DNA of 64,000 nt from CAVQEK01 sp963711495 (GCA_963711495.1 CAVQEK010000009.1:453289-517288); one strand, 5' to 3'. Positions 54,223 through 63,765 are shown, counted from the stretch's first letter. The notes: generated from the sequence alone by a model not told the origin. Made by a program: numbers and translations.

Positions 54223-55275
54223 ATGAGATATTTTGGCGAACGTCTTAAGTCTGCCCGTTTGATGAACGGTCTGTCATTACAAGACTTGGCTGATAAAATT
54301 GACAACCGTGTAACTAAGCAGGCCTTAAGCAAATATGAACAAGGTAAAATAACCCCGGATAGCGAGATGATAGGGATTTTAGCGGAGGCGTTGAAAATCC
54401 GCCCCGATTATTTTTATACTGACACCGAGGTTGAGTTTGGCGAAATAGAATTTCGCAAACTCAAAAAATATCCGACCAAAGAGAAAGCCAAGGTTGTTGA
54501 GTTGGCCAAGGATTCACTTAGACGCTATATTGAATTAGAGGAGATTTTAGGGGTGGAATACAAATTTGAAAACCCGCTAAAGGATCGTAAAATAGAATCT
54601 CATGAAAATGTTGAAGAAGCGGCGGAACATCTTCGGGAAAAATGGAGCTTAGGAACAGATCCCATATTTAACGTGATTGAATTACTTGAAGATCATCATA
54701 TAAAAGTGTTGGAACTTCCTGCCTCGCCAGATTTTGACGGCTTTTCTACTATAGTTAATGAAAAAATTCCATTGATTGTATTAAATAAGGATAAACTGGA
54801 AAATGCTCTTGACCGTAAAAGGCTTACTGCTTTGCATGAGTTAGCCCATTTGCTTCTTGATCTGGAACAGTTCACTGAGAAAGAGAAGGAAAGACTTTGC
54901 CATTATTTTGCGGCTGCCATGCTTATTCCGAAAGCTACTCTTTTAAAAGAACTTGGAGCAAGAAGGAACAGACTATCCATTAAAGAATTGGCGGCATTAA
55001 AACAGCAATATGGAATTTCCATGCAAGCGCTGGCATACAGGGCAAAAAACCTTGGCATCATATCGGAGAATTATTTAAAACAATTTTTCTTTATGTTCAC
55101 TCAATTGGGCTTCAGAGTGGAAGAACCGGTATCTTATGAAGGTTTCGAGCGCTCCAACCGGTTTTCTCAACTACTTTTCCGGGCGCTGGCAGAAGAGTTT
55201 ATCTCAATGAGCAAAGCTGCTTCATTAAATAACCAAAAACTTGCTGAGTTTAGAAAGGAAAATTTGATGATCTAA
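54223..55275 (+). CDS. XRE regulator with ImmA/IrrE metallopeptidase domain
   Basis: This 350-residue protein has an N-terminal XRE HTH (RLKSARLMNGLSLQDLADKI) and an ImmA/IrrE-type zinc-peptidase domain with H-E-x-x-H in ALHELAHLLLDL. Family members cleave a repressor, often after DNA damage or phage infection; here sensor and DNA-binding parts are fused. ATG 54223 is chosen because the promoter lies inside the longer frame. A PIN-domain gene follows 12 bases downstream. Confidence 0.9.
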   Translation: MRYFGERLKSARLMNGLSLQDLADKIDNRVTKQALSKYEQGKITPDSEMIGILAEALKIRPDYFYTDTEVEFGEIEFRKLKKYPTKEKAKVVELAKDSLRRYIELEEILGVEYKFENPLKDRKIESHENVEEAAEHLREKWSLGTDPIFNVIELLEDHHIKVLELPASPDFDGFSTIVNEKIPLIVLNKDKLENALDRKRLTALHELAHLLLDLEQFTEKEKERLCHYFAAAMLIPKATLLKELGARRNRLSIKELAALKQQYGISMQALAYRAKNLGIISENYLKQFFFMFTQLGFRVEEPVSYEGFERSNRFSQLLFRALAEEFISMSKAASLNNQKLAEFRKENLMI

Positions 55276-55287
55276 ATTTGAAAGTTC

Positions 55288-55806
55288 ATGCCTCTGGCAA
55301 AAGTCGCAGTCACCGATGCTTGTATTTTCATAGACTTGATGGAATTAAAGATCATCTCGAATTTTTTCGATTTGGATCTTGAAATACATACGACAGTTGA
55401 TGTATTGATGGAATTATATCCGGAACAACGGGAAATCCTGAAAGCTTATCAAACAGGGGATAAACTAACCATTCATAATTTGAATGACGATCAAATTAAA
55501 GAAATAAAGGCTCTCCCTTTTCCAAAAGGCTTGTCTCCGGAAGATAGGTCTGTGCTGTTTATAGCTTCGAAACTAAAAGATGCATTGGTTTTGAGCAGCG
55601 ATGGCCTGGTAAGAAATTTCGCCGGAGAACTGTCAGTTGAGTATCACGGCATTTTTTGGATATTTGACCAGCTAGTACATCAAGATATTATGTCAAAGAA
55701 AACAGGAGTTTCTAAACTGAGAGAACTGCTTGAAATGAATATCATGTACCGGCATTCTAAAACTAAAAAGGAAGCGGAAAAGAGGATAAAGGAATGGGGT
55801 AAATGA
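55288..55806 (+). CDS. PIN-domain protein, probable ribonuclease toxin
   Basis: This 172-residue protein has a PIN-like pattern of acidic residues: VTDACIFIDL near the start, TVDVLMELY, LSPEDRSVLFIA and LVLSSDGLVRNF. PIN proteins are metal-dependent RNases, often toxins of toxin-antitoxin pairs. It lies directly after the XRE-ImmA gene, and such pairs are frequent in defence islands, so I infer a two-gene toxin or phage-response module. Confidence 0.82.
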   Translation: MPLAKVAVTDACIFIDLMELKIISNFFDLDLEIHTTVDVLMELYPEQREILKAYQTGDKLTIHNLNDDQIKEIKALPFPKGLSPEDRSVLFIASKLKDALVLSSDGLVRNFAGELSVEYHGIFWIFDQLVHQDIMSKKTGVSKLRELLEMNIMYRHSKTKKEAEKRIKEWGK

Positions 55807-55826
55807 GCCCTGCATTTGAATAGTCA

Positions 55827-56246
55827 TCAGATTTCGTCATTTTTTAATCCTTGGGTAATTTTTTCCCATGATTTATCAAATTCATTTTGAATGCGAAACA
55901 AGGGTTCAAGAATCTTGTCAATGGCTAGGGATTTACCAGAGCTACTTATACCGACTGGTACGGCCCATATGGGTAAATACATAAAATCCCGACGATTGGT
56001 AGTCACGACGAATGATGTCCCTATAGAAGTACTATAGGCACTTAATAGAGCAAGTCCAATATAACCTCGAGGAATGTCGTAGTGATGGTTAAGCGCCTGA
56101 ATAAAGGGTTTGATTTTAGGATGAAACACATCGAGTGGGAACAAATTGGGGCTGCTTTCCCGGATATTTAATTCCCTTTTAAGTGACTCAATATCGGTAG
56201 CAGATATTTCGGAGGAGGAATTCCTTATATAATCAGAGAACGACAT
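55827..56246 (-). pseudogene. Truncated DUF3987-type primase/helicase protein
   Basis: This 139-residue frame matches only the N-terminal part of DUF3987 proteins (ESSPNLFPLDVFHPKIKPFI, then VPVGISSSGKSLAIDKIL, a P-loop-like segment). Full-length members have roughly 500-800 residues. The frame ends 20 bases after the PIN gene, so the 3' part was probably lost when that module was joined. Its ATG overlaps the stop of the next gene upstream. Confidence 0.7.
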
Positions 56247-56989
56247 TATATACTATTTAATAATTCGGATATTTTTCGATCGATCAATTGATCATCAAAG
56301 TCATCAGTCAGATAAATTTTTTGGATAGCGTCAACCAGTTTTTGAATAAGTGATTGGTGCTTGAGGCAGATATCAGCTAGGCGGTTCAAGTGTTCCATGC
56401 ACGATTCAAGCTGACATAATTTTTGGACTTGTTCTATTTTCTTGGGGATATAAGACACCAGATCCTGGACGGCCGAGCATTCTTCAGTGTAATCCGTGCT
56501 TTCTAAATATTTTGAAACTTGAATTACGCTTTCAAACAAGTCGAATTGAACATTTTCGATATATTGTTTGATCTCGTAAATTTCAGCGGCCTTTGTAAAC
56601 TCGCTTCTACTTCGACCTGTAATATATATTTGGTCTAATACAGCCAATACTTTTGACCGGATATCCATTTCAAGCAAAATAATAGCATGATACCGGATAT
56701 GATTGGTACTGCCAATTCGAAGGGTATAGCCGGTCAACAGAAAGGCATAATTTATAGTATACCATTCTTGAAGCTTTCTGGTGGCAGTAACCAGATCAAT
56801 TGGAATGGTGGGATACATTTTTTCCAGCACTGACCATATTATTTTATGATCAGCACCAGGATAACTCCCGAAGTTTTTTTGAGACAAAATATTGGCAACC
56901 AGGGCAAATTTGTTTTCCAATATCACTTCCCCTATAATGAGTGCTTCGAGATTCCTTTTATTGGTAGGTATTGATTGATTACTTTCCAT
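56246..56989 (-). CDS. DnaB-N-like protein of a mobile element
   Basis: This 247-residue protein starts like the DnaB helicase N-terminal domain (KRNLEALIIGEVILENKFAL ... LVTATRKLQEW) but has no ATPase part. ATG 56989 follows a good Shine-Dalgarno (GGAGG). Such genes lie between an HTH gene and a DUF3987 gene in many Bacteroidetes mobilizable elements and are thought to act in replication or mobilization. Confidence 0.75.
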   Translation of the reverse strand: MESNQSIPTNKRNLEALIIGEVILENKFALVANILSQKNFGSYPGADHKIIWSVLEKMYPTIPIDLVTATRKLQEWYTINYAFLLTGYTLRIGSTNHIRYHAIILLEMDIRSKVLAVLDQIYITGRSRSEFTKAAEIYEIKQYIENVQFDLFESVIQVSKYLESTDYTEECSAVQDLVSYIPKKIEQVQKLCQLESCMEHLNRLADICLKHQSLIQKLVDAIQKIYLTDDFDDQLIDRKISELLNSI

Positions 56990-57332
56990 GGGGCCTCCTA
57001 TTCCTTTTGGAGTTGAGTAAATCATCAACCTCGTCGTCCAGTTCAATTTTGGTTTTCACCCGGCCACTTTTGACCCATTCAATCAAATCGTTTCTGGAAA
57101 AGTAGAGCTTGCTACCTTTTTTGAAATAACATATAAAATTTTGGGAGGTCCACTTATAAAGTGTAGCCGGTTTGACCTTCAAAAACTGACAGGCTGAGTT
57201 GAAATCCAGAATGTCTTCATCTTCGGTTGATTTGAACTTTGCTTGAAGAATTTTGACCGCCTCACCAATGCGATTGGCTTTTGCATTTATTTCGATGAGG
57301 TGGTCTATAATTGATTGGAATGAGTTCTCCAC
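56979..57332 (-). CDS. HTH_17 excisionase-like protein
   Basis: This 117-residue protein has an N-terminal helix-rich part and a MerR/excisionase-type HTH (FNSACQFLKVKPATLYKWTSQNF, then KKGSKLYFSRNDLIEW). Its 3' end overlaps the start of the DnaB-N-like gene by eleven bases. It is a typical first gene of a Bacteroidetes mobilizable-element module. Confidence 0.82.
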   Translation of the reverse strand: MENSFQSIIDHLIEINAKANRIGEAVKILQAKFKSTEDEDILDFNSACQFLKVKPATLYKWTSQNFICYFKKGSKLYFSRNDLIEWVKSGRVKTKIELDDEVDDLLNSKRNRRPHGK

Positions 57333-57395
57333 TGTATCCGTTTTTTATTTAATTGAATACAATGGTATTTATTTGAAGCCAGAACCGTAAATATT

Positions 57396-58244
57396 TTACT
57401 GACTTTGACCCTGAGACTCAGGGTCACACTCAGGGTATTTTAAATCTTCATCAACCATTGAAGGTAGAGATCTCAAATATTCCCTAAATCCTTTTTTAAG
57501 ATCTATAGCAAATTGATATTGGTGGTATCCATTTTTTCTTGCTTCCCAAATAGAATTGCTAAGTGAATTATCCTTGTCCCTATAAGTCAAATTGAAAAAA
57601 TTTAGAATTTTTCCGCTGATTTCAGTTATTCTCCCCTCTCCATTATTGATTTGCCCACTTTTATAGGCAGCGTAAATAATTTTAAGCAAATCTGTTTTAT
57701 CGCCAGTCCATCGAATGTCAACCGAGTCAATATTTTCAACACCTTTGAAATCTTGACTACTGGTTGCAAATCGATTCAAATAATCCTGGTAAACGCAGTA
57801 TTCCGCCACAATTTCAATCAATTGCTTATTTGACTTAGTTTGAATACTCTTTTTTATTTCTTTTCTTAAGGGGTTTGGATTTTTGTTTTCGAACCTTGAC
57901 AATATTTCGATTTTTATTTCTTCCAAATCATTTTTTATGAAATTAATAACTTTATTGGCTTTATACTTTTCAGTAATTGATGTTTTCGAGTATTCGGCAT
58001 AAAATGATCTACACACTTCTTCCAGGTAATAATTGGGATTTGAAAATGTCAGATCTCTATCCTTTATGGTTAGATTAAATAATCGATGTAGCTTTTCACT
58101 TAATTGATCGGTAAGTTTCGTTCTTAGAAAATCCTCTGTCCAGTCAGGGTTATCATTTTGTAATTCATTGACATTTGCAATTATTTCAGAATTTCTTTGC
58201 TTGAATTTCTTTTCAAATAATTTTTCGTATTCAGTGTCTATCAT
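57396..58244 (-). CDS. RteC-like protein
   Basis: This 282-residue protein has a C-terminal RteC-like domain recognised from IRWTGDKTDLLKIIYAAYKS, GQINNGEGRITEISGKILN and the final KKGFREYLRSL. RteC is a regulator of excision in Bacteroides conjugative transposons. The N-terminal half is helical and charged with no match I know. Its presence supports an origin of the region in an integrative element. Confidence 0.75.
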   Translation of the reverse strand: MIDTEYEKLFEKKFKQRNSEIIANVNELQNDNPDWTEDFLRTKLTDQLSEKLHRLFNLTIKDRDLTFSNPNYYLEEVCRSFYAEYSKTSITEKYKANKVINFIKNDLEEIKIEILSRFENKNPNPLRKEIKKSIQTKSNKQLIEIVAEYCVYQDYLNRFATSSQDFKGVENIDSVDIRWTGDKTDLLKIIYAAYKSGQINNGEGRITEISGKILNFFNLTYRDKDNSLSNSIWEARKNGYHQYQFAIDLKKGFREYLRSLPSMVDEDLKYPECDPESQGQSQ

Positions 58245-58393
58245 GATTTAATTCTCTAAATATTATAACCATAAGAAACCTCAAATTATGATGATTGCCA
58301 GAATTTCAAAAACTTTTACAGGATAAAGCTCGAATCAACACTAGAGCAGACCATATTAACCGACTTTCTTTAAGACGAAAGTAATAGACTATC

Positions 58394-59030
58394 TTACTCA
58401 CCACCATTTTTGCCATTCAACTGGTCCATAATGGGCTTGAAGTTGTCTAAACCGGCTTCCATGTTCTCTACGATCTCATTGGCCAGGATGTCGGGATCGG
58501 GGAGATTGTCGAGGTCTGCCAGGCTTTTTTCTTTGAGCCAGAACATATCCAGGTTGGTTTTGTCGCGGACTGCGATCCCTTCATACCTGAATTTTTGCCA
58601 GCGGCCTTCCGGGCCAACATTTAATTCAGGATAGGTTTCCTCAGCCCATGTTTCCTTTCGTTCATGGCGATTGGCGGGAAGATAACAATCGATGAATTCT
58701 TTCAGGTCCTCTAATCGGAGCGGAGATTTTTTTAAGGTATGGTACACATTGGTGCGATAGTCATAGATCCAGACTTCCTTGGCCCAGGGGTCTTTGGCTG
58801 CCGGTTTATTGTCAAAGAACAATACATTGGCTTTCACGCCATGGGCATAGAAAATCCCGGTAGGAAGTCGTAAGACCGTATGCAGGTCGGTGCTTTCCAA
58901 CATTTTAGTGCACGGTTTCGCCTACTCATCCTTCAAAGAGCACATTTTCCGGCCCTACTACAGCGGCTTTACCGTCTGATTCCAGAATGGTGTGGATGTA
59001 CTGGACAAAATTCAATTGTTTATCCTCCTT
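58394..59030 (-). pseudogene. Frameshifted partial copy of hsdM
   Basis: The 169-codon frame 58394-58903 matches the last third of the intact HsdM at 62252 at about 145 of 169 residues by hand alignment. The preceding segment (QLNFVQYIHTILESDGKAA) continues the match in another frame to about 59030, after which similarity ends. A short deletion near 58905-58920 breaks the frame. The catalytic motifs are absent, so it is not functional. It forms a direct repeat with the intact gene's 3' end. Confidence 0.88.
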
Positions 59031-59276
59031 GGTAAATGCCGTACCTTTAATAAACGGGCGATCAATATTTGGGCTATAGACCTTTCCTGCACCATCAGAA
59101 ATTTCATTTTCAAAATGTTTGATTGTTCCTGAATTTTTGTCGAAATTTCTTATACTGATATGCGACTTTCTTGTGAGTTTTATGGATTTGTTGGCACCAT
59201 TAATGTTTTTACCTACAGATAGTTGCGATTTACAATACCTTAATTTTGACAAAAGACAACTCCCCCTACAGTTCAA
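59031..59276 (-). other. Unassigned open stretch joined to the hsdM copy
   Basis: The frame continues upstream of the hsdM-like segment as about 80 codons (RKSHISIRNFDKNSGTIKHF, then GKVYSPNIDRPFIKG). I do not recognise it. It may be a relic of the gene into which the hsdM copy was joined. Confidence 0.35.
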
Positions 59277-59349
59277 ATAATAAAGATACCAGAGCCATAT
59301 AATTCCTTTTTGCCAAAACCTTCATATAAACGATTAAACAAGATCAACC

Positions 59350-60129
59350 ATGACAACCCTAGAATTCGACAAAGGGCCTACAAAAGAAATCGCAAGAATA
59401 TTTGCGAGTATACCCAATTATTCGCCTCATAAAGCCTGCTTTTGGTACGACTGGGGCCCAGTATTTTACCGTGGCCGGCTCAATAAAAGTGCAAAAGTGC
59501 TTTGTGTTGCATCAGACCCGGGTCCTACCGAAAGGATTGGATGTCGCAGCCTAATTGGAAATGCCGGCCAAAGGGTACAGGGTTTTCTCGCCAAGCTTGG
59601 AATAACAAAATCTTATCTTTGTCTAAATGCTTTCGCTTATGCGTTGCATCCAAGTCATCTCGGTGACGCTAAAAAAATAATTCAGGAACCTGAACAGACA
59701 AAATGGAGAAATAAACTCTTCAGGAAAGTTACTGGCGCGGAGCTGCAGGCCATAATTGCTTTTGGCATCAATGCTGAAGAAGCCGTTGAATTATGGGACG
59801 AAAAAGGAGACATTCCTGTTTTTAATACCTATCATCCGAGCTATCATAACTCAACTAAATTAATAAACGCCTGGCGGGATCTCATCACACAACTTAGGGG
59901 TATTGTAACCCCGGACGAAGACGGAAATCTCAATTTACCGAATTACAGCGCAAAGTTTTCTGAAGATGATTACGCACCCATCCCTAAAAGGGATTTGCCC
60001 TTTGGTTTTCCCGATTGGTTTGGCGATGATAAATGGGGGAGAACGGGTCATCCGAAACACAATAATTGCGTATCCAGACCCACTCCGGATGATCGTCATA
60101 CACTAACCTGGATTGCACCACAAACTTAG
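59350..60129 (+). CDS. Uracil-DNA glycosylase superfamily protein
   Basis: This 259-residue protein fits the UDG superfamily: motif 1 region VASDPGPTERIGCRSLIGNA (where family 4 has GEAPG), a core strand AIIAFGINAEEAV, and motif 2 HPS (162-164) in NTYHPSYHNS. The iron-sulfur cysteines of family 4 are not evident. The role could be base excision or, in this setting, recognition of modified phage DNA. It is followed after 27 bases by an amidohydrolase, with which it probably forms an operon. Confidence 0.8.
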   Translation: MTTLEFDKGPTKEIARIFASIPNYSPHKACFWYDWGPVFYRGRLNKSAKVLCVASDPGPTERIGCRSLIGNAGQRVQGFLAKLGITKSYLCLNAFAYALHPSHLGDAKKIIQEPEQTKWRNKLFRKVTGAELQAIIAFGINAEEAVELWDEKGDIPVFNTYHPSYHNSTKLINAWRDLITQLRGIVTPDEDGNLNLPNYSAKFSEDDYAPIPKRDLPFGFPDWFGDDKWGRTGHPKHNNCVSRPTPDDRHTLTWIAPQT

Positions 60130-60156
60130 AATAGCTAACTAACGACAGAACAGACG

Positions 60157-61788
60157 ATGGCAAATCAACCAATCGACCCCTTATCCGGTCCAAAATATAT
60201 TCTGAACGGAAAGATTGTCACGATGGATAAGGATCGTTCCATTGTGAATAATGGCAATGTTTGTATTAAAAAGGGTGAAATAAAATTTGTATTGAAAAAA
60301 AATGAACCTTTACCGGAAGATTTTAAAAATGCACCCTTAATAAAAACCGGAGGAACAATTTATCCTGGTTTAATTGAGCTGCACAACCATCTTAGTTATA
60401 ATATTTTACCGTTGTGGAACGTTCCAAAAACCTATGGAAATCGGGATGAATGGGGGAGGATTCCGGAATACAGAAAGCTCATCAGCGGGCCAATGCAGGT
60501 TTTGGGAAAAACTCCCGGTTATGTGGAAGCTATTGTCAGGTATGTGGAAGCCAAATGTTTGCTTGGCGGAACCACTACCTCCCAGGGAATCGCTTTATAC
60601 AGTAACAATGGCATACAAAAATATTATAAAGGAATAGTACGAAATGTGGAACAAACCGATGATCCTGATCTTCCGGAAGCGCTCACCAAAATTTCGGATG
60701 TGGAGGCAACTGATGCAAATAAATTTTTGGATAGGCTTAAAAAGGCAAGTTGTTTGATCCTTCATTTAAGTGAAGGCAAGGACTCAAAAGCTCATGAACA
60801 TTTCGACGCGTTAAAACTAGCGAACGAAGAATGGGCGATTTGGAACTCCCTTGCTGGAATCCATTGTGTAGCATTAACCAAGGAAGATTATGTAATTCTA
60901 AAGAAATTTGGGGCCTCAGTAGTCTGGTCTCCTTTAAGTAATTTGCTTTTGTATGGCGAAACGGCAAAAATAAAAGACGCGAAAGACAGCGGAGTATTAA
61001 TTGGACTCGGTTCCGATTGGTCTCCGTCCGGAAGTAAAAATGTTTTTGGCGAAGTAAAAGTTGCCAAATTATATTCAAAATTCAACGGCGATATTTTTAC
61101 AGACCGGGAATTACTGGAGTTGGTCACCATAAACGCCGCAAAAATACTGAAATGGGATAAAGTCATCGGTTCTATTGAACCTGGGAAAAGGGCTGATCTT
61201 TTGGTACTAAATTGGATGAAAGGGGATCCCTATGAAAGATTCATTCAAAGCTCAGAGAAAGCCATAAGTCTGGTAGTGATTAATGGCGTCCCACGTTTTG
61301 GATATGTCAGTTTAATGAAACATTTTGGAAAGGGATCTGAAAATTGGGAAATAGGCAGATCCCAGCGGATTTTAAACTTAAACCAGGAAACACTTGATCC
61401 GGCTGTTGGCGCTATCTCTTTAAGAGACTCCAGGACCAAATTAAAGGACGGTTTGAAAAACTTACCCCACCTTTCAAAAGAATTGGAGACAAATGCCTTT
61501 CCCTTTATGGAAAATAATAAACCCGAAAGCACAAATTGGTTTTTAGTGTTGGACCACAATGAATTGGATGGAGAATCTCAAAGGCCACATTTGCCTCTTG
61601 GTGACAGCAATAATTTTACAGCTCAATTTTCAGCTCCTTTAGCTGCATTAGCATTATCAGAAATAGTTGAACCCATTGTATTAGACCCTCTAACTGCGAC
61701 CGATGACAAATATTTTTTTAATAAACTTCAGAATCAATTAAACCTTCCCGGATACATAAAGACGGAGCTAAAAAAATTGGTAACCTAG
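60157..61788 (+). CDS. Amidohydrolase-superfamily protein paired with the UDG-like gene
   Basis: This 543-residue protein is a metal-dependent hydrolase of the SsnA/AtzA-like cytosine-deaminase group. H-x-H (76, 78) is in LIELHNHLSYN, further ligands are likely in ILHLSEG and GIHCVAL, and the Asp is in GLGSDWSPSGS; EPGKRADLLVL is the usual barrel-closing segment. The C-terminal 120 residues extend beyond the normal family length and are unassigned. Known members deaminate nucleobases or similar rings, which fits the UDG-like partner; a base-processing or defence role is inferred. Confidence 0.85.
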   Translation: MANQPIDPLSGPKYILNGKIVTMDKDRSIVNNGNVCIKKGEIKFVLKKNEPLPEDFKNAPLIKTGGTIYPGLIELHNHLSYNILPLWNVPKTYGNRDEWGRIPEYRKLISGPMQVLGKTPGYVEAIVRYVEAKCLLGGTTTSQGIALYSNNGIQKYYKGIVRNVEQTDDPDLPEALTKISDVEATDANKFLDRLKKASCLILHLSEGKDSKAHEHFDALKLANEEWAIWNSLAGIHCVALTKEDYVILKKFGASVVWSPLSNLLLYGETAKIKDAKDSGVLIGLGSDWSPSGSKNVFGEVKVAKLYSKFNGDIFTDRELLELVTINAAKILKWDKVIGSIEPGKRADLLVLNWMKGDPYERFIQSSEKAISLVVINGVPRFGYVSLMKHFGKGSENWEIGRSQRILNLNQETLDPAVGAISLRDSRTKLKDGLKNLPHLSKELETNAFPFMENNKPESTNWFLVLDHNELDGESQRPHLPLGDSNNFTAQFSAPLAALALSEIVEPIVLDPLTATDDKYFFNKLQNQLNLPGYIKTELKKLVT

Positions 61789-61893
61789 AAAAACCAGCGC
61801 TGAATTTTATCACCTTCAAGGTGTAGATTTCAAGACCGCCATTTACCGGATAAAGGATGGTTAAATATGATTTTAGTCGATTGAAGAAAATCA

Positions 61894-61926
61894 AAAACCG
61901 CTTAAACTTTATATTTAAGCGATTTT
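61894..61926 (-). terminator. Intrinsic terminator on the minus strand
   Basis: CGCTTAAA pairs with TTTAAGCG around loop CTTTATA. Read on the minus strand it is followed by GGTTTTTGATTTT, a good T run, so it ends the isochorismatase fragment transcript. It could also stop rightward transcription. Confidence 0.7.
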
Positions 61927-61935
61927 GGCAGTTTT

Positions 61936-62157
61936 TCAGCCCGGTTGTTGATCAATCACATAGCGGATCCCATATTGAAGAAATTCATTTTCTTTGGAGC
62001 CATCATGCTGGATAAAAATGATGGGCTTATCTGCATCACGGAAAATTTGGATCAGTGCATTGACTCTCTTCACCACCCCGTCTTTGTCGAATCTGGGTGT
62101 TTTGGCTGTAAATGAGCCTTTTTGCATGTCAATGATCAAAAGTGCTTTTATATGCAT
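61936..62157 (-). pseudogene. Truncated isochorismatase-family hydrolase
   Basis: The 73-residue frame matches only the N-terminal part of cysteine hydrolases of the isochorismatase family (ALLIIDMQKGSFTAKTPRF, then KPIIFIQHDGSKENEF). Members have about 180 residues and a catalytic Cys later in the chain, which is missing here. It lies between the hsdM gene and the terminator and is probably a remnant left by rearrangement. Confidence 0.7.
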
Positions 62158-62251
62158 AAATCTTCACGTTTAAGCTAATTTATTGTTCGTTTCAAGCGTA
62201 TTTTCAGACGGTTTCCAAAGACTATCTCCAAGACCACATAAAAAGACTACC

Positions 62252-63763
62252 TCATTCCTTATCCTCTTTCCCATTCAACTGGTCCATAATGGTCCTGAAG
62301 TTGTCTAAACCGGCTTCTATGTTCTCAATGATCTCACTGGCCAGGATGTCGGGATCGGGGAGATTGTCGAGGTCGGCCAGGCTTTTGTCTTTGAGCCAGA
62401 AGATATCCAGGTTGGTTTTATCACGGGCGGCGATCTCTTCATAAGTGAATTTTCGCCAGCGGCCTTCCGGCCCAACATTCAATTCGACATTGGCTTCCTC
62501 AGCCCAGGTTTCCTTTCGAGCATGGCGATTGGCGGGATTGTAGCAATCGGTGAATTCTTTCAGGTCCTCAAACCGGAGCGGAGATTTCTTTAACGTATGA
62601 TGCACGTTGGTGCGATAGTCATAGATCCAGACTTCTTTGGTCCAGGGGTCTTTGGCTGCTGGTTTATTGTCAAAAAACAGCACATTGGCTTTCACGCCGT
62701 GGGCATAGAAAATTCCTGTAGGCAGTCTTAAGACCGTATGCAGGTCGGTGCTTTCCAGCAGCTTCTTTCGCACGGTTTCGCCCGCCCCGCCCTCGAAAAG
62801 CACATTATCCGGCACCACCACCGCGGCCTTACCGTCTGATTTTAGAATGGTGTGAATGTGCTGGACGAAATTCAATTGTTTGTTGCTGGTGGTGGCCCAA
62901 AAGTCCTGACGGTTGTAGACCAGGTCTTCTTTTTCCAGTTCGCCTTCTTCGTTGGTGAAAGTCATGCTGCTCTTTTTACCAAAGGGCGGGTTGGTCAGGA
63001 TGATGTCGTAGCGGGTTCCCGGATCGGCGACCAGGGCATCGGTACCGGAAATGGGCGCTTCACCGTCGATCTCGCCGATGTTGTGCAGGAACATGTTCAT
63101 CAGGCAGAGGCGACGGGTGTTGGCGACGATCTCATTCCCACCAAAAGTCTGGTGTTTCAGGAATTCCTTTTGTGCTTTGTCCAGCGCATATTGACCGGTG
63201 AGAAAATCATAAGAAGCCAGGAAGAAGCCTCCTGTGCCACAAGCGGGGTCCCCGATGGTTTGCAAGGGCTCAGGGCGAATGCACTCCACCATGGCCTTTA
63301 TAAGCGCCCTGGGCGTAAAATACTGACCAGCGCCGCTTTTGGTATCTTCGGCATTCTTTTCCAGCAGACCTTCATAAATATTGCCTTTTACATCGGCGCC
63401 CATCATTACCCAGCCTTCTTTGTCGATCATGTCGATGACTTTGTAGAGCATGGCCGGATCCTGGATCTTATTCTGGGCTTTCAGGAATATTTGCCCCAAC
63501 ATGCCTTTCTTGTTTCCCAGTTCGCGCAGCAATTGGGTATAGTGCAATTCCAGTTCGGCGCCGCGCTGATTTTTGAGATTTTCCCAGGCGTACTCGGCCG
63601 GAATATCCAGACTTCGGTTGTAGGGAGGTTTGGCATATTCATCGGCCATTTTCAAAAAGATGAGGTAGGTGAGCTGTTCCAGGTAATCGCCATAGCTCAC
63701 GCCGCCATCACGCAGCACATTGCAAAAAGACCAGACTTTGGATATGATGGAAGATTCTGTCAT
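62252..63763 (-). CDS. hsdM: Type I restriction-modification methyltransferase subunit HsdM
   Basis: This 503-residue N6-adenine methyltransferase subunit has an N-terminal HsdM helical domain, the SAM motif GDPACGTGGFFLASYD and the catalytic NPPF in LTNPPFGKKSS. It should pair with an HsdS specificity subunit and an HsdR nuclease. No hsdS follows it: downstream lies a truncated isochorismatase gene, so the missing subunits must be elsewhere or lost. It starts two bases after the stop of the COG2865-like gene. Confidence 0.93.
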   Translation of the reverse strand: MTESSIISKVWSFCNVLRDGGVSYGDYLEQLTYLIFLKMADEYAKPPYNRSLDIPAEYAWENLKNQRGAELELHYTQLLRELGNKKGMLGQIFLKAQNKIQDPAMLYKVIDMIDKEGWVMMGADVKGNIYEGLLEKNAEDTKSGAGQYFTPRALIKAMVECIRPEPLQTIGDPACGTGGFFLASYDFLTGQYALDKAQKEFLKHQTFGGNEIVANTRRLCLMNMFLHNIGEIDGEAPISGTDALVADPGTRYDIILTNPPFGKKSSMTFTNEEGELEKEDLVYNRQDFWATTSNKQLNFVQHIHTILKSDGKAAVVVPDNVLFEGGAGETVRKKLLESTDLHTVLRLPTGIFYAHGVKANVLFFDNKPAAKDPWTKEVWIYDYRTNVHHTLKKSPLRFEDLKEFTDCYNPANRHARKETWAEEANVELNVGPEGRWRKFTYEEIAARDKTNLDIFWLKDKSLADLDNLPDPDILASEIIENIEAGLDNFRTIMDQLNGKEDKE

Positions 63764-63765
63764 GC

